Shown piece after piece: positions 50,001 through 62,733 of a stretch of 64,000 nucleotides of DNA. The notes under the pieces are model-generated. The model was given only the letters and a program-made list of their open reading frames with translations. It was not told the DNA's origin and ran no database searches. The DNA is from Monosiga brevicollis MX1 (Eukaryota; Opisthokonta; Choanoflagellata; Craspedida; Salpingoecidae): the NCBI RefSeq assembly GCF_000002865.3, contig NW_001865055.1, positions 356,418-420,417 of the forward strand, written 5' to 3'. Positions within the stretch are counted from its first letter, which is position 1; each line of letters opens with the position of its first letter. The translations under genes and the position numbers were made by a program.

Positions 50001-53000
50001 CGGGTCGGCCTCGAATTTCTATGCCCAAACAAACATGCAAAGTCAAAAGCCACGTGGCCGCACGTTAGCGCATGGGCCTCGCCTTTGCCCACACGCGCTC
50101 CCATAATCAAGATCTTTGACAAAAGCAGTACCAAAAGAGCCGTACCTCGAGGAATTTGACTTCCTGATAACTGGGAAGATCACCCATGCGACACAGCTCG
50201 TCCCACATTTTCTGCGAGATCCAACTCTCATCAGGGTTCTTGCGTGTGTTATCCAGACCAACACCACCCGTCAGGAAGAACATCAACTCGCTCTGATCCA
50301 GCTGATTGCTGCTCATGTGGAACACGGCATCAACACCACACATGGCGCCATGGCGCATTCAAGAAAAAAGAAAAAAAAGGGGGGCGGGGGATGAGGGGAC
50401 ATGTATCAGATCAGTGGCATCAAGCGGGTGCGAAAAAGCAAGATCGTTTTCATACCGTGACTTCAACAAAGCGCAGCAGAGCAAAAACGCAAAGAGAAGC
50501 TTGTCCTTTTCAAAGAGCGAACGGCAAACGTTGCAGTAGATGGAATACGTGAAATGATCTGTCAAGTATCGAAGGCGCTTGTCCAACTACGGCAGCATGA
50601 GACAAGGCAATCAGCGTCAGAGGGTGATGACGTATGCACGTCAAGTGAAATGCACATGCACATGAAAGGGGAATGGGGAGGAGGAAAGCGGAATAAAATA
50701 AAAGGAAGAGCAAGGACAAACGAAGCACTGAAATCGCTGACTCGTTTTAAGCCCCATTGGAATAAACATACCTGCTTGCTCTTCGTCGAGCTGTCGATGG
50801 AGGCAATAAAGAGGTTGACAAACCAAGTCAAAGAGTACTGATACATGGGATCAATGTTGGCCATGTCAGCAATCACGAAGAAAAGGACAGCCGAGTGAGC
50901 GGCCACGGGTTTATAGCCCTTGCGATTTTCGTTGATCTTGGCCTCGGTAGCCTCGGCCACCTTCTGCTTAGCCTGGATGTCGTCGGACACGATCTTGGCG
51001 TCATCCAGCACCTTGATGGCGCCTTCATCCTCGAGGATGTTGCCCTGAGAGTTGGACAGCGTGTCCAGAATGCGCTTCTCAATATCCTTGAGTTGACGTT
51101 TGTTCTCTGCACTTTGGATGATAAGCTGCTGTCGCTCAGCTTCGAGCTCGGGCTGCTCCTTGCGCACCACAATCCCGAGGAGTTGATCCTCCAAGCCCTC
51201 GGGCGTGATCATGAAATTGATGAGCGTGACCTTGGTAGCCGTTTCGGGCATGTAGTGGGGGTTTGGCAACTTGGTCGTGATGTAGAAGCGGAAATCGTCG
51301 CTGTATTCCAACACGTTCTCGCCAAGCTTCATGCACATGACACCCCCCTGTTTGAAGGTGGAGCGGAGCAAGAGGGGCTCGAGTGCGGGGTCGAGTTCCT
51401 CGCCAATGTTCTCGAGTAGCACGGGGGTGCCAAATTGAATGCCCGTCTCCAGATCACGCATAAAGTTGGGGTCGGACAGCTTGATAACCTTTAGTTGGTT
51501 GCTTGCCTCCATCTTCTTGATCCACTTGTTGGCCTGACCCTGCGGATCGATCATCAGAGGCCAGCGACGCGAGTTGTGCAACATCACGCCGTTGTCCACG
51601 GAAAAGCCGTCGGTGGGTAGCCCGTCGATGTTCCATGCACGGATCTTGACGGCATCGCCAAGGATGCTGCGTAGACTAAAGTCGGCCGAGCAGGGCAGAT
51701 TGGCGGCGCGGCACTGTGCCACCCAGTCAGCAATGGTGCTCTGGCGATACACCGAAGTGTACGGCCCAAGGTAGGCCATCACAGCGCCTGCCACAAGAAT
51801 GTCGCCTGTCAAATTGTCAAAGGCCACCTGTAGGTTGGCAGCCGCTTCGCTCCAACGCTTCTTCTCGCCACCCAGGCCACCAATCAACTTTTGTGCTCGT
51901 CCCAGCTTTTGAGCACAAAGCTCAACCTTTGCCTCCAGATCCGCTTTTTCTCGAAGTTTCTCATCCAACGCCGCATTGAGTTGCGCCACGCGGTCCTGGA
52001 CGGCCTTGAGCTCGTCCTGCTTGGCCTTGAGCTCGGCCATGAGGCCATTGACCTCGGTCTCCTTCTCAACCAGAGCCAGGCGCTTGGGCGCCACCACCTT
52101 GGCCACGCGATCATAGATTTCCATGGCTCGCACCCACTTACACAAGCCCTCGGCAGCTTGCGAAGCCTTGGCAACCTTTTCGGGCACAAAGCCCTCATCC
52201 GGAATGTACTTGTCCCGAATCTCCTGCATGATGTGCGGGGGAATGTTGTCCTTGTCGTACTCGCGGAGTGAGTCCAAAAACTTCATGTCGCTTAACAGCT
52301 TTTTGGCTGGACCCCAGTAGTCGAGCACCTTCTTTGTTCCGCCTGCTGGGTCATTGACCTTCTCGGGCTTGACGTCCTTCATCACGCACACAGCCTCCAT
52401 TACAAGCTTCACGCCCGCCGGCGGCGACTTCATCGTTTTGACCACGTCGACGTCTGACTTTTTCAGCGTGTTCAAAGCTGACAGGGCAGCATTCAGTGCG
52501 GGGACGGCATCTGCTAGCAATGCCTCACACTCGGCCTTCTCGGCCTGAGCCACGGCCGCCTTCTCGCTGACCACGGCCTCGTCTGCCTTGACGTTGGCCT
52601 CAATCTTGGCCGCCTCCTCCGACTCCTTGTTGATCTGCACCGTCATGGCCTCGTTCTCAACTTGAGCTGCCGCCAGCTTGGGCTGCAGCTCTTCGAGCTC
52701 CTGCTGCATCGTGGCCACCTGAGAAGCAGCAAACTCAAGCTTGTCCAACCCGGTGGTATACTGGTTCTTGGCCCGCATGACTTCGTCACGCTTGATTTGT
52801 AACAGCGACTTGAAGGCCTTGACCGATTCGAGAAAGGAAGTGGGAGTCACGTACGTGTGCCGGTTCTGCTCCGCTGTGAAGCGACGGCTCAGCTCGCGCG
52901 AGCTAATGTCAAAAGCTTGGCACATGGCAATCACGGCGCGACGCTCCGCATCGGCCATCTCGATATCGGCCACAAAGGAGGAAGCCACCATTTCCAGGGC

Positions 53001-56000
53001 TTCCGAGGGCCAGGCTTGAAACCAATCGATCGTGCAGCAGTTGACGAGCGAAGGGAACATGCGTAAGCGATCGCGGAAGGTGCTGCCAATGGGGCTAAAG
53101 GCCAAAATGACGTGCAGGTTATCACGACACTGGCTAATAAAGAAACTGTAGAGCTGCATGGGTGTGAGATCCACACCCGGATTGACCGCTTGCGCGGCAC
53201 TGCGCACACCCTCGCAGATCTCTCCCTTTTCGTCAGGAGCGAAAATATTGGCTACCTCGCCCGAGTTCAGCAGCGAGTCAATGTCCTCAAGCATCTTGTT
53301 TGACTTGAGCTGCGAGTCGGTGAGCAAGAAGACAGTCGGCCGTCCCTCCATGCCGGCCTTCTTCATAACGCGCTTCACGTCTTCCGCCCATTCCTCGTTG
53401 CCGTATTGCTTGCTGATTTCCGGCTGCACGAGCGTGTAGTCAGCCATGTGCGCAGCGAGGCGCGTGGTGGACTGCCGTCCTGAGCCGCCGACGCCCACAA
53501 GTAAGGCGTGGCCGCCATCCTGCTTGAGAACGCGAGAAATGCGGCTGAGGTGCTCAAGAACGTAGCGGAAAATGACCAAGTCCATTGGCGACTTGTTGAC
53601 TTGGTTGTACTCATCCAAACTGCTGCGAACGATATCCTTGAGGGCTTCAAGACTGGAGACTTCGTCGTAAGGGCGTGGCGAAGATTCCACCTCCATGAGG
53701 TCACAGAAAATAAGAGAGCCAAAGGCTTGACGGTCTACCGTGGTCTTGTCGCCGCTATCCGGAAGGTTGGAGAAGACAGCATCAAAGCCCAGCTTAAAAT
53801 GGGACTTGACAGTTTCTTGCAAAAGGCCAAAAAGCCAGTCGTGATCCTCCTCAAAGACGAGGCGATCACCAAAGACACGATACACCTCATGACACCAGAG
53901 GCGGCAGAGTTTGTTTTTGTCTCCAGCGCGGTGGCCATCCATGAGGAGGACGCCATTGACAACGCGTGAGAAGTCACGCAGGTTGAAGGTGTAGTGCGAC
54001 TTGGCCGGTGTTGGTAGCAGGCTTTGAATGGCACTCTTGTAGACGTGCATCGTGGCAGTCACAACGTTATTGCTCAAGCCCTGCAGCTCCATTGAGAATT
54101 TGCTCTCCTTAAAGGCCCGCGAAACAATCGTGCTAAAAATGCGGGTCATGGTATCGTCGTCAAACTCGGTAATGCCCACGGTGTTGACGTGGCGCAGCAT
54201 GCGCGTGGTGACGGGGTTGCGACCACCGCCTGGCGGACCCATGGCAGCTACAAAAAGAACGTCCACCAGATCCATGCGCGAGGTGTCCCAAGATCATACC
54301 AGAAGCCGTGGTCTAGGAACTGCCGCAACAGCTCAATGGGCGGTTGAGCTCCATATTTCTCAAGGGCCGGCATGTTGAGATCGTCGACAAAGACAACACA
54401 CTGCTGGCCCATGCGTGGCCCATAAATGCCTTTGCGGCGTTTGTCAAGCTTGGCCAAGACCAAATCCTGTGTTTGGTTGGCCGTGGTCTGTGCCGAGTAG
54501 GTGATGAAGAGAGGCTGGTAGGTATCCTCCAAGCCGTTCATGAGCTTGTCCTTAACGTACACGGACTTGCCTGTGCCCGTGGGGCCCACAAAGAGCAAGG
54601 GCACGCGGTTACGCACGCACAGATCCATAATGTACGTGTAGCGAGCCGTGTCCGTGGTCGGCACAATGGCATCCTTCAGCTTTTGGCCCGGGCGCAAATG
54701 CAGTTCCGGATCAATGGTATGCATCCAGCGGATCCACTTGCCCTTGCCCTTGGCCTCAAAAAGGTAATCATACACGGTGGCCTCGTCTGGAACGGGTGAG
54801 TCAAACTTGATATTGCTGTTCTCGAGTTCAGGATGCGTGCCAGCGACGAGGCTGCGGACAAACTCGTCAAACTTGACGCGGCCGTCAGTGTCCGTGGATG
54901 CGCCAAAGGACCAGACAAAGCACCAGACAAAGAGACCCTTGGTCCACTGTTCCAAAATCTTTGCATTCTTCTCTTCGGCAAAGGGCTCGGCCATGCTGCT
55001 CTCCAAAAGACGCAAGAGAGCATGCACCATCATCATCTCCTCCACCACGACGTATTGCTTGAGGTGCTTGCGCACAAACTCAAGGCCGACCGGGACAAAG
55101 GCGTCAAAGAGCTGCTGAAGAACATCCTTGAGGGGCTGCTGCACAAAGTCGGGCCGAGCCTGGAGCCAGGAGTCAGTATGTGGCCGCCAGCCGAGCTGTG
55201 AGGGCTCGAGGTAGATCATGCCACAGCGCGAGACGGTGGCCGGTGAGGCCTGCGACAAATCCATTGTCTCAAAGATGAGAGACATTGTGTCAGAGAGGGC
55301 GATGATTTCGCCCGACATCAGGCAGAGCTTCTTGTTGTCATCCAGCACAGTGTTCATGTTCTCAATCCAAATGGCATCAATGGGCCCATCAAAAACGACC
55401 CACTTGCGCTCCGGACTCGTGTCACTGGCCAGTTGACGGAATGTAGTGGCCAAAACGCCATCAGACCACTCGTGTGAGACTGGATCAAAGCAGCCGTAGA
55501 GTTGGCCCATGGTAATGGACTTGGGATTGATGATGCGATAATACACGCCGCGGTGTGCGATCTCCCCGTCCACCTCTTCGCCCTCGTGAGCAGCGGCGAT
55601 GCGGGTTAAAGCCGCAGCCAACACTTTCAGAACGGCCGTTTTGGCCGCGAACGGTTCGCCCACCAGCATAAAGCCATGGCGCACGATCATCATCTCGTAC
55701 ATCTGCGCAAGCTTTTCCAAAAACAGGTCAGTGGCCTGGAGGTTAAACTCAACGCAAGCTTCGCGAGCTGCACCAAAGAGCTCATCATAGTCTGTCTTGG
55801 GCAGCTCAATGCCGGGAAATAGATCGGAAATGATGCCGTGAAACAGCGGCACGTCGTGGCTCAAGAACTTGGGCAAGTTGACGTCAACAATAGCACGAAG
55901 AATGAGGACGCCCTCATCCTCGTCAGGGAACTGCAGCTTGAGGTTACCGGCGGCCGAGAGCACGGCCTTGACAGCACGCATGCCGTAGTCATAGTGGAAC

Positions 56001-56738
56001 TGCGACGAAAGCTGTTCAGAGCAGAGCTTGTAGGTCGTGGTAATCTTAATGGACATGGGTCGGGCGTTTACAAACCCGAACGAGTACAGCATAATCTCAG
56101 CAATCATGGCGTAATCCGGCACCATCATGGCCACAGTTCGGAAGAGCACCTTGAGGTTGTCGGGAAGCTCCGAGCGCCCGGCATAGCCGGGGTTCATGGT
56201 AATGTAGCTGTTGCACTTGGCGTTGAGGTCGAGTTCGGTGCCCTCAAAAGCGAATCGCTTGAGACCGACCTCAACGGCCCGTTGAATGGACTGAATCTGT
56301 TGTGCGACCACACTGAGCACCTCAAGGTCAATGCGGTTAAACTCATCAAAACAAGCCCAGGCACCGGCTGAGGCTAAACCCTTGAAGAATTTGCCCATGG
56401 CCTTGTAGTCGAGACCTAAATCGTCGTGGCGCGCACGGCACATGGTCAGCAAGCCCCGGTGTGAATCTCATTTCGACGGGTCAAGCAGAAAGAGACTGTG
56501 ACTCACCATCGGAGCAGTTGAAAACCACACATTGGATGGCCAATGCCTTGGCCAAGTCCTTGACCGTTTCCGTTTTGCCCGTACCAGCTGGGCCCTCGGG
56601 AGCGCCGCCAAGATGCAGGTAGTAGGCGCCAATCAGAGTTCGATAGCACCTATAGCAAATTCCCCGGAAAAAAAACAAACAAGGCAAAAAATGAGAACGG
56701 TCGCTGTCTGCCAGACGACACAGCGACCCGGCATAACC

Positions 56739-56826
<88 letters not shown>

Positions 56827-59800
56827 ACATACATACATACACAAAGGTATACAAGGTAGGTTACTAACCGATCTGTAAGGGGCGTGACCACGAGGCGAAG
56901 GCTGTTTCCGAGGTATTCGTAGCCGTAGTCGCAGGTCGAGTTGATCATGCGCACATACATGTTTTCATTCTCCCAGTAATAGCGCAGTTGGCACAACCAC
57001 TGGAAGTCGGCATCGGAGGCAACCTTGTTATCGCGAAGCTCCATAGTCACGTCACGTGCGTGCACATCCAAAGTCACAAGTGCGCTCAGGGTTTTGCGGA
57101 CTTGCTTAGGCAGCTTGCCGCGCACCAAGGCCACAATATCTTGCAACTCAGATTCGAGCTGATCGCAATAGGCGACGAGTGCACCCTGGCCATCTCGAAG
57201 GGCCTTGTGCACGCCGCTTGTCCAGTACGTCTGGCCGACACAAATGACAACCTGCCCAGGCCATTGCTGCACCCACTGGACGCGTTGGGTGTTGGCATAT
57301 GCCTCGAGAGCTTTGACAATTTGATCGCGCACCGACATGCGCATCAAACCCTCCAGTTCCAACAGCCATTTTTCAACCTGGCCGCGAGCCGCCGCTGTGG
57401 AAATGATACCCGAGAGCTCAACCTGCTCACCCTCAGAAGATATCATGGTCGTAATGTCTTGTTCTGCCTCGGTAAAGACAAGTTTGTTGATACCTAATGC
57501 ACAAACACGAAGTATGGGGTTCAGAAGATGACGGGCGGTCAACACACACACGCACACACACACACCAAAATAAAAGAAAAATAAAAGAGAAAAAAAAACC
57601 GGAACATAGTGCCATCAGAAGAAGTAAAAACCACAAAGCTGCCCCTGAACACGAGGGCACCCAACGTCGAGGCGTCGACAAACCTTCGAAACACTTTTTG
57701 AGGTGAGGCTGAACGCGCGTTGGGTCCTTGGTCTCGGACAGAATCTCAAGCATCTCATCGTTGGAGAGGAAGAAGAAGCGCGCAAAGTAGAGACGCTTCT
57801 TCTCGAGGTAGTCATTGAGGCCCTTGAGGATAATTTCCAGCTGCTCGTTGGCATGGGAGATACGCTCAAGCAGGCCTTCCAGGCTACAAGCAACCAGGAC
57901 AGCAGGGTTGGCAGCGCAGTGCGTCATGGTGCTCTTAAACTGACGATCAACCTGGACAAAAAGATCGCCCTCCGTTGGCATTTGAGCCATAATGTCGGGT
58001 GACGAGAAGATTGGCTCCAGGTAGAGCCAGGTTGCTTGCATCTTGAGCCAGCCGTCGATGATGTCCTGAGAAGCCACGAGCAGGCGCTCCCAAGCCACAA
58101 TGCGCTCTTGAAAGGGCTTGATAAAGGGGGAGCCTCGCATGGTTTGGGTCTTGACGAGGTGATCATCAAGCAGTGTCTGAATCTCATCAACGGAGGAGAG
58201 GATGTTCATGCCGCTGTCGCGATAAGGCACAACGTTGAACTCCATCGGTTGCCACTCGTTTTCCATTTTGTCCATGGCCTTTTCCAGAGAAAACTCTTTT
58301 GAGGCACCCGAAGACACGACCTCAAGTTCAGCAAGATGCTCGGTCAGATTAAGGTTGATCATGGCTTGCAACGTGGTGCTGGCATCTGGCGCGATGTTGG
58401 CGCCAACAAGGTCGGACATGGCCTTCCAGTGGCGCTCGCGGAGGCCCAAATTGCAGAGAACCTGGATGAGCTGGGAGTGTGCGCGAAAGTCCTGCACCTC
58501 ACCCTTGATTTTTTCGCACATGGCATACATGTTGCTATCCTTGGCGTAGCCCTTGGCCTTCTTATAGAATTCGCGATACACTTCATCCACCTCTGCCAAC
58601 ACCTTATCGGGATCTAGATCACCGAAAGGCCCTTCCATCCAGCGACGCAGCGACTTTTGCCAGTCAACAATGCCTTGGAAGAGAACCAGGAAGGGCTGGC
58701 ACTCATTGCTGAGCTTTTCGATGGCCGGGTATGAAGTCTGGTCCCATTCAAACAGGGCTTCCTCCTTGTTGATAAAGGCCACCTGACTGTTCATGTCAGC
58801 CAAACGCTTCAAAATGTTCTTCGAGTCCTTGAGGTAGTGCACTGCAGCACTCAAGTCCGCAGCCTCCTTGAACTCGTCAATTTGAAGGCGAACCTTCTCC
58901 AGCTCCAACAGGAGTTTCTCGCGCTTGCCAACCAAGAGCTGCTCGCTACGCTGCTTGACACCGTCCAACAAGACGGCGTTGTCGTCGAAGACGGGAAGAA
59001 TGTTGGTGGGCCACATGACCGCCAACGTGTTGAGGTCCATGTCTTGCGACGACACCTCGCAGGTTTCCAGCAAAAATTCCATGGTTTGCTGGCGAACGCC
59101 GATATCACGCTTCAACTGTTCCAAGTCGTGGGCGCGCACCTGTAGGAAAAATTGCAGCACAGACAAACCAATTGTGAGCATTGGCACCAGGAGGTGAGGC
59201 TCAGCTGGGCCAGGAAAGCAGCGAGCACAATAAGATAAATCGTGAGGGCCCGGCGCTTCTTACCTTGTCCATGTAAGACATGAGTGCAAACATTTCCTTG
59301 GAGTCCTCTGGCTCGGTCAAAGCGCGCTTGCGAATGAGCTCAAACTCTTTGCAAATGCGTGTATTCTCAGCAGCGTGGTGGCTCTTGAGCCTGGTCAAAA
59401 GACGTTGGATGGCGCCATCAACCACCTGCAGAAGCTGCTGGCGCAGGCGCACCATGTCCAAATGAGCCAGGTGGGTGATGCGTGTGTTGTCAATGGCAGT
59501 GATTTGTCGACGGATGGCCTGCAGTTCTTGGAGACGAGTTTGATAATCTCGGAGGTCAATCTCGCCCTCGTCCAAGAATTCGTCCAATTCTTGATGGACT
59601 TCCCCACCAGGCAGCACGCCTCGGAAGGCTTGGTTGCACTCAGCCTGAATGACCGCCAGGCGCTTGTAAAGCGCCTGTGTGGCCTTGGCAATGGCTGCTC
59701 TCGTCGAAGCCAGCTTGGCTGGGTCAACTGCCACCTATGAATTCGCGCAGAGTGGAAGTCACCATGAAGAACGACAACGGAAAAGTGAGAAGGGGAACTG

Positions 59801-61618
59801 GCAGAAGAAAAACTCGAGAACGTTTGCCCAGTGCAACATACGGTAAGAGTCTTCGTGCCGCCGGTCATCCAAGCTTGCAGGGTGGCAAACACTCGAGTGT
59901 TGTTCAAGACTTGATCTACAAGGCTCTGCATCTGTTCAATCATGGAATCACAGGAGGGCTGCAGCTCAAGTTTTTGATCCACCAGGACCAGAGCCACTGA
60001 AAAGACGGGGTGGTGGGCACCGGCATCGTCGCCGAGCCGGTCTGTAATGGCAGTCAGTGTCTCATGCACGAGTTGACCCAGTTGTCGGCTCAGCAAGGTT
60101 TCAGTCATGACAAAAGCCCGAGCTTGATCAAGCAGCATGGTATTTGCCTCCGAGCTGGCTGACCCCGAAGAACGGCGACCATTCGTAGAAGTGGCGGCAG
60201 CTGCAGCAGCAGCTTCGGGGCTCTGGAGGTAGGTGGAGATGGTATCGGCAATGTCGACATACCAAGTATTGTTGAGAAGCTCGGTGGTCGCAGCCACTTC
60301 CACACCAATTTCACGCGCAAACCCGGCAGGGGTATAGAGCATGTTTTCCTGCTGCTGGCGCAGGATCAGAGCCTCGATGTTTGCCAGGGGAGTATCAGCT
60401 TGTGCCTGTGTCTTGGCTGCCACGGTGCGCAGAACTGGATGAGTCAAAAACAGGTTGGCCCCCAGGTCAAGACGATGTTGCTCAAAAGCATCCCGCCAAG
60501 TGCTGCTGAAGTCAAGACCCTCGGGGAGAGGGGTATGCTGAATGCTATCTGCAGCTGATACGAGCACCTGCGCCACAGTCAGTTGGCGCAGGACATCCTC
60601 GTAGCCTAGTCGAATCTCATCGGAGATGGCCTGATACTGCCGCACAAGGCCCTTGTCAACAGGGGTGCGCTCGTCTGGAGGGATTTGATCCCGGTCTTGC
60701 CATTGTTCTGGTACGAGAGCGCAAATGCGTGTCCAGGCTTCATCGCTAAGAGGCACGATTTTGCTTTTGGCGGCTGTTTCTTGCAGCCGCCGCTGGTTGA
60801 GCTGAACCCGGCACAAGAGCAAGGGTAGTTATTGAGCTCAGATGAATCCAATCAAGGGGGTGGGTCGAAAAAAGAAAAAAAAAAAAAAAAAAGCCTACCT
60901 CCTCGCGATACTGCTCAGACATGAGAGCTTCAGGTAGCTGGGCAGGTGGGGGCGGTGGAGCCCGGGTTTTGATATGCTGCTGAACAATGCTCTCGGATGC
61001 AAGTCGGTTTTGTTGGCTACAAAAAATGTGATGGACAGCCACAAAACAAAGAAACAACGCACACAAGGGAATCGTACGAGAATAGGAAAAGCGGATGAGC
61101 CCATCTCTGAGAAGAGAGGAGGGAGAGTAGAACAAATACAAAGGCGGGGGCAAAGCGTACACTAGGGACGAGAGCTTGTCGCGAGTGACAGTAGTAGCAC
61201 GCCAGTTAACCGCCTGAGCAAGGGTTTCATCGTCTGCATTGCGCCCCGTTCTCTCATTCACGGTGCGCCTATCACCAAGGTCAACATTCCAGGGGAGCAA
61301 GCAAAATTCAGTGGTCAATGTCACGGACACATCGACTCGTGGATATACAGAGGCAATGCTGATGCACACCTGCGTGCTGCGGACATGTGCAGTTGCTCTG
61401 TAGAGGGAATCGGGGGCAACACTGGAAATGGATTGGTGGCCTAAGACAATCAGATCACAGACGGCATGAGCTGTTGCTTGAGAAAAGCGCACACTCTCAG
61501 CTTGAGCGCACACTGTCAGCTTGGTGGCCCAGGTCCCCACGAAACAAGCAGCACGGCCGATGTATCGTACGCATACCGAGGTTGGGCGCCCATTGGTCGA
61601 AGCGCCGGTGTCAGACAT
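47035..61618 (-). CDS. Axonemal inner-arm dynein heavy chain (DNAH3/7/12-like)
   Basis: About 25 exons, roughly 4,000 residues. The stem is in 57-61.6 kb (start [14 protein letters not shown]). The linker has [23 protein letters not shown]1 has P-loop [20 protein letters not shown] and [17 protein letters not shown]2 has [12 protein letters not shown]3 [11 protein letters not shown] plus [17 protein letters not shown], and AAA4 [20 protein letters not shown]. The stalk coiled coil and microtubule-binding domain lie at about 51.9-52.8 kb ([20 protein letters not shown]). AAA5-6 and the C-domain follow, ending [18 protein letters not shown] and [38 protein letters not shown] and [19 protein letters not shown] point to the single-headed DNAH3/7/12 group. 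It is an ATP-driven motor on ciliary doublets. Between WYDL and [10 protein letters not shown] the frame shifts by one base near 54287, in a CCC run. An intron carries (CA)n at 56742-56822. Confidence 0.96.
56742..56822. repeat. (CA)n microsatellite in a dynein intron
   Basis: About 40 CA units, then (CATA)n-like sequence to 56840, in the intron just before the AAA1 P-loop exon. Confidence 0.95.
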
Positions 61619-62072
61619 GACGCTGGTTATTAAATGAGGTTGCCGGACAGAGCCAAGAGGTCGAATCGGGACCAGCCGCGCCGATAACGCCGGCGAGGCG
61701 GGCGCGATTCCGTTTTCAACTGGCTTGTGCCCGAGTCACGAGGAGATGCTTCAAAGGGCATCAAAAGTGTCTCCAAGGCTGCCTGCCAGGCAGGGTGGCC
61801 AGCCGATCGCGGCAAGGCCCTAAGGCAAATCGCAGGTGCTGCCACGCAATATCGGGGCTGTGTCGATGAGCAGACCAAGCAAGCACAAGGTGACCGTGAG
61901 CTTTGTCCTGTACGCAACGTCAAGGAACACACATGCACAACAACTTGGACGTGAAGATGCTGACGCTGTCAGGTTGCGACACACCCCATCCAGCATCCCA
62001 AACACACCACACCCTGAGCCGGGCACCTCGCAGCAACCAAGACTGCCAACCGGCCGTTCAGCCAGCCGGCCG

Positions 62073-62106
<34 letters not shown>

Positions 62107-62733
62107 TCGATAGCGCGCGAGACACGAGCGAGAGAGAGAGCGAGAGAGAGAGACCTGAATTTGAAGCGTTGCGAAGGAAATGGACGTCAACAACAGTTTG
62201 CAACAGCTCGACGTGCTCCTTCACACGGACGGAACGAGTGCACAAGGAGGTCGAGTACAATTGTTGTTCACAACAAGTGTTTCTCAAGAGTTTGTGACTT
62301 ACTTGGCAACGAGAAAGAGAAAGAAAAAGAAAACACGATGACCAACAGTTTCTTCTATTTTCAACGCATCAACTGCCGGTGAAACTCAACGCTGTTACAG
62401 TACTACTCTGATCGATTTCTGCACATTCTGCCATTCTTGCTGCTTCTTCTCTCCTTTCAAGGGCAAGCGTAACAACCGCCGCAGGATCCCGACAACTGCG
62501 CGAATTGGCCACACGCGCAGGGACAGGGGAGCTTGCGCAGGGGGTGTTGGTTGGTGGGGATTCGACGACGGAGAGGGTGGTGTCTGTGTGTGAGTATACA
62601 CGTACCAAGCCGAGGCTGGGACTGCGATTTTTCTCGTATCCGCTCGGGTCTGGGTCTCCTCTGCACTCGTGTGGCCCGTGTGTCTCGTGTGTCTCGTGTG
62701 CGCTCGTGAGTCGGCGCACAGGGAGCCAGCAGC
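61619..62733. promoter_or_regulatory. Divergent promoter region between the dynein heavy chain and IQUB
   Basis: Two axonemal genes are transcribed away from this 1.1-kb region. It has (CA)n at about 62079-62102, a (GA)-rich patch at 62124-62152 and repeated TGTCTCGTG units at 62680-62700. I did not find a convincing X-box (RFX site), though a full motif scan was not possible. No gene is seen. Confidence 0.5.

Noticed and set aside
54250-54300. Dynein split into two genes at the AAA3 frame break
   Set aside because: Conserved dynein sequence resumes at once in the next frame, so it is one gene with a one-base discrepancy.
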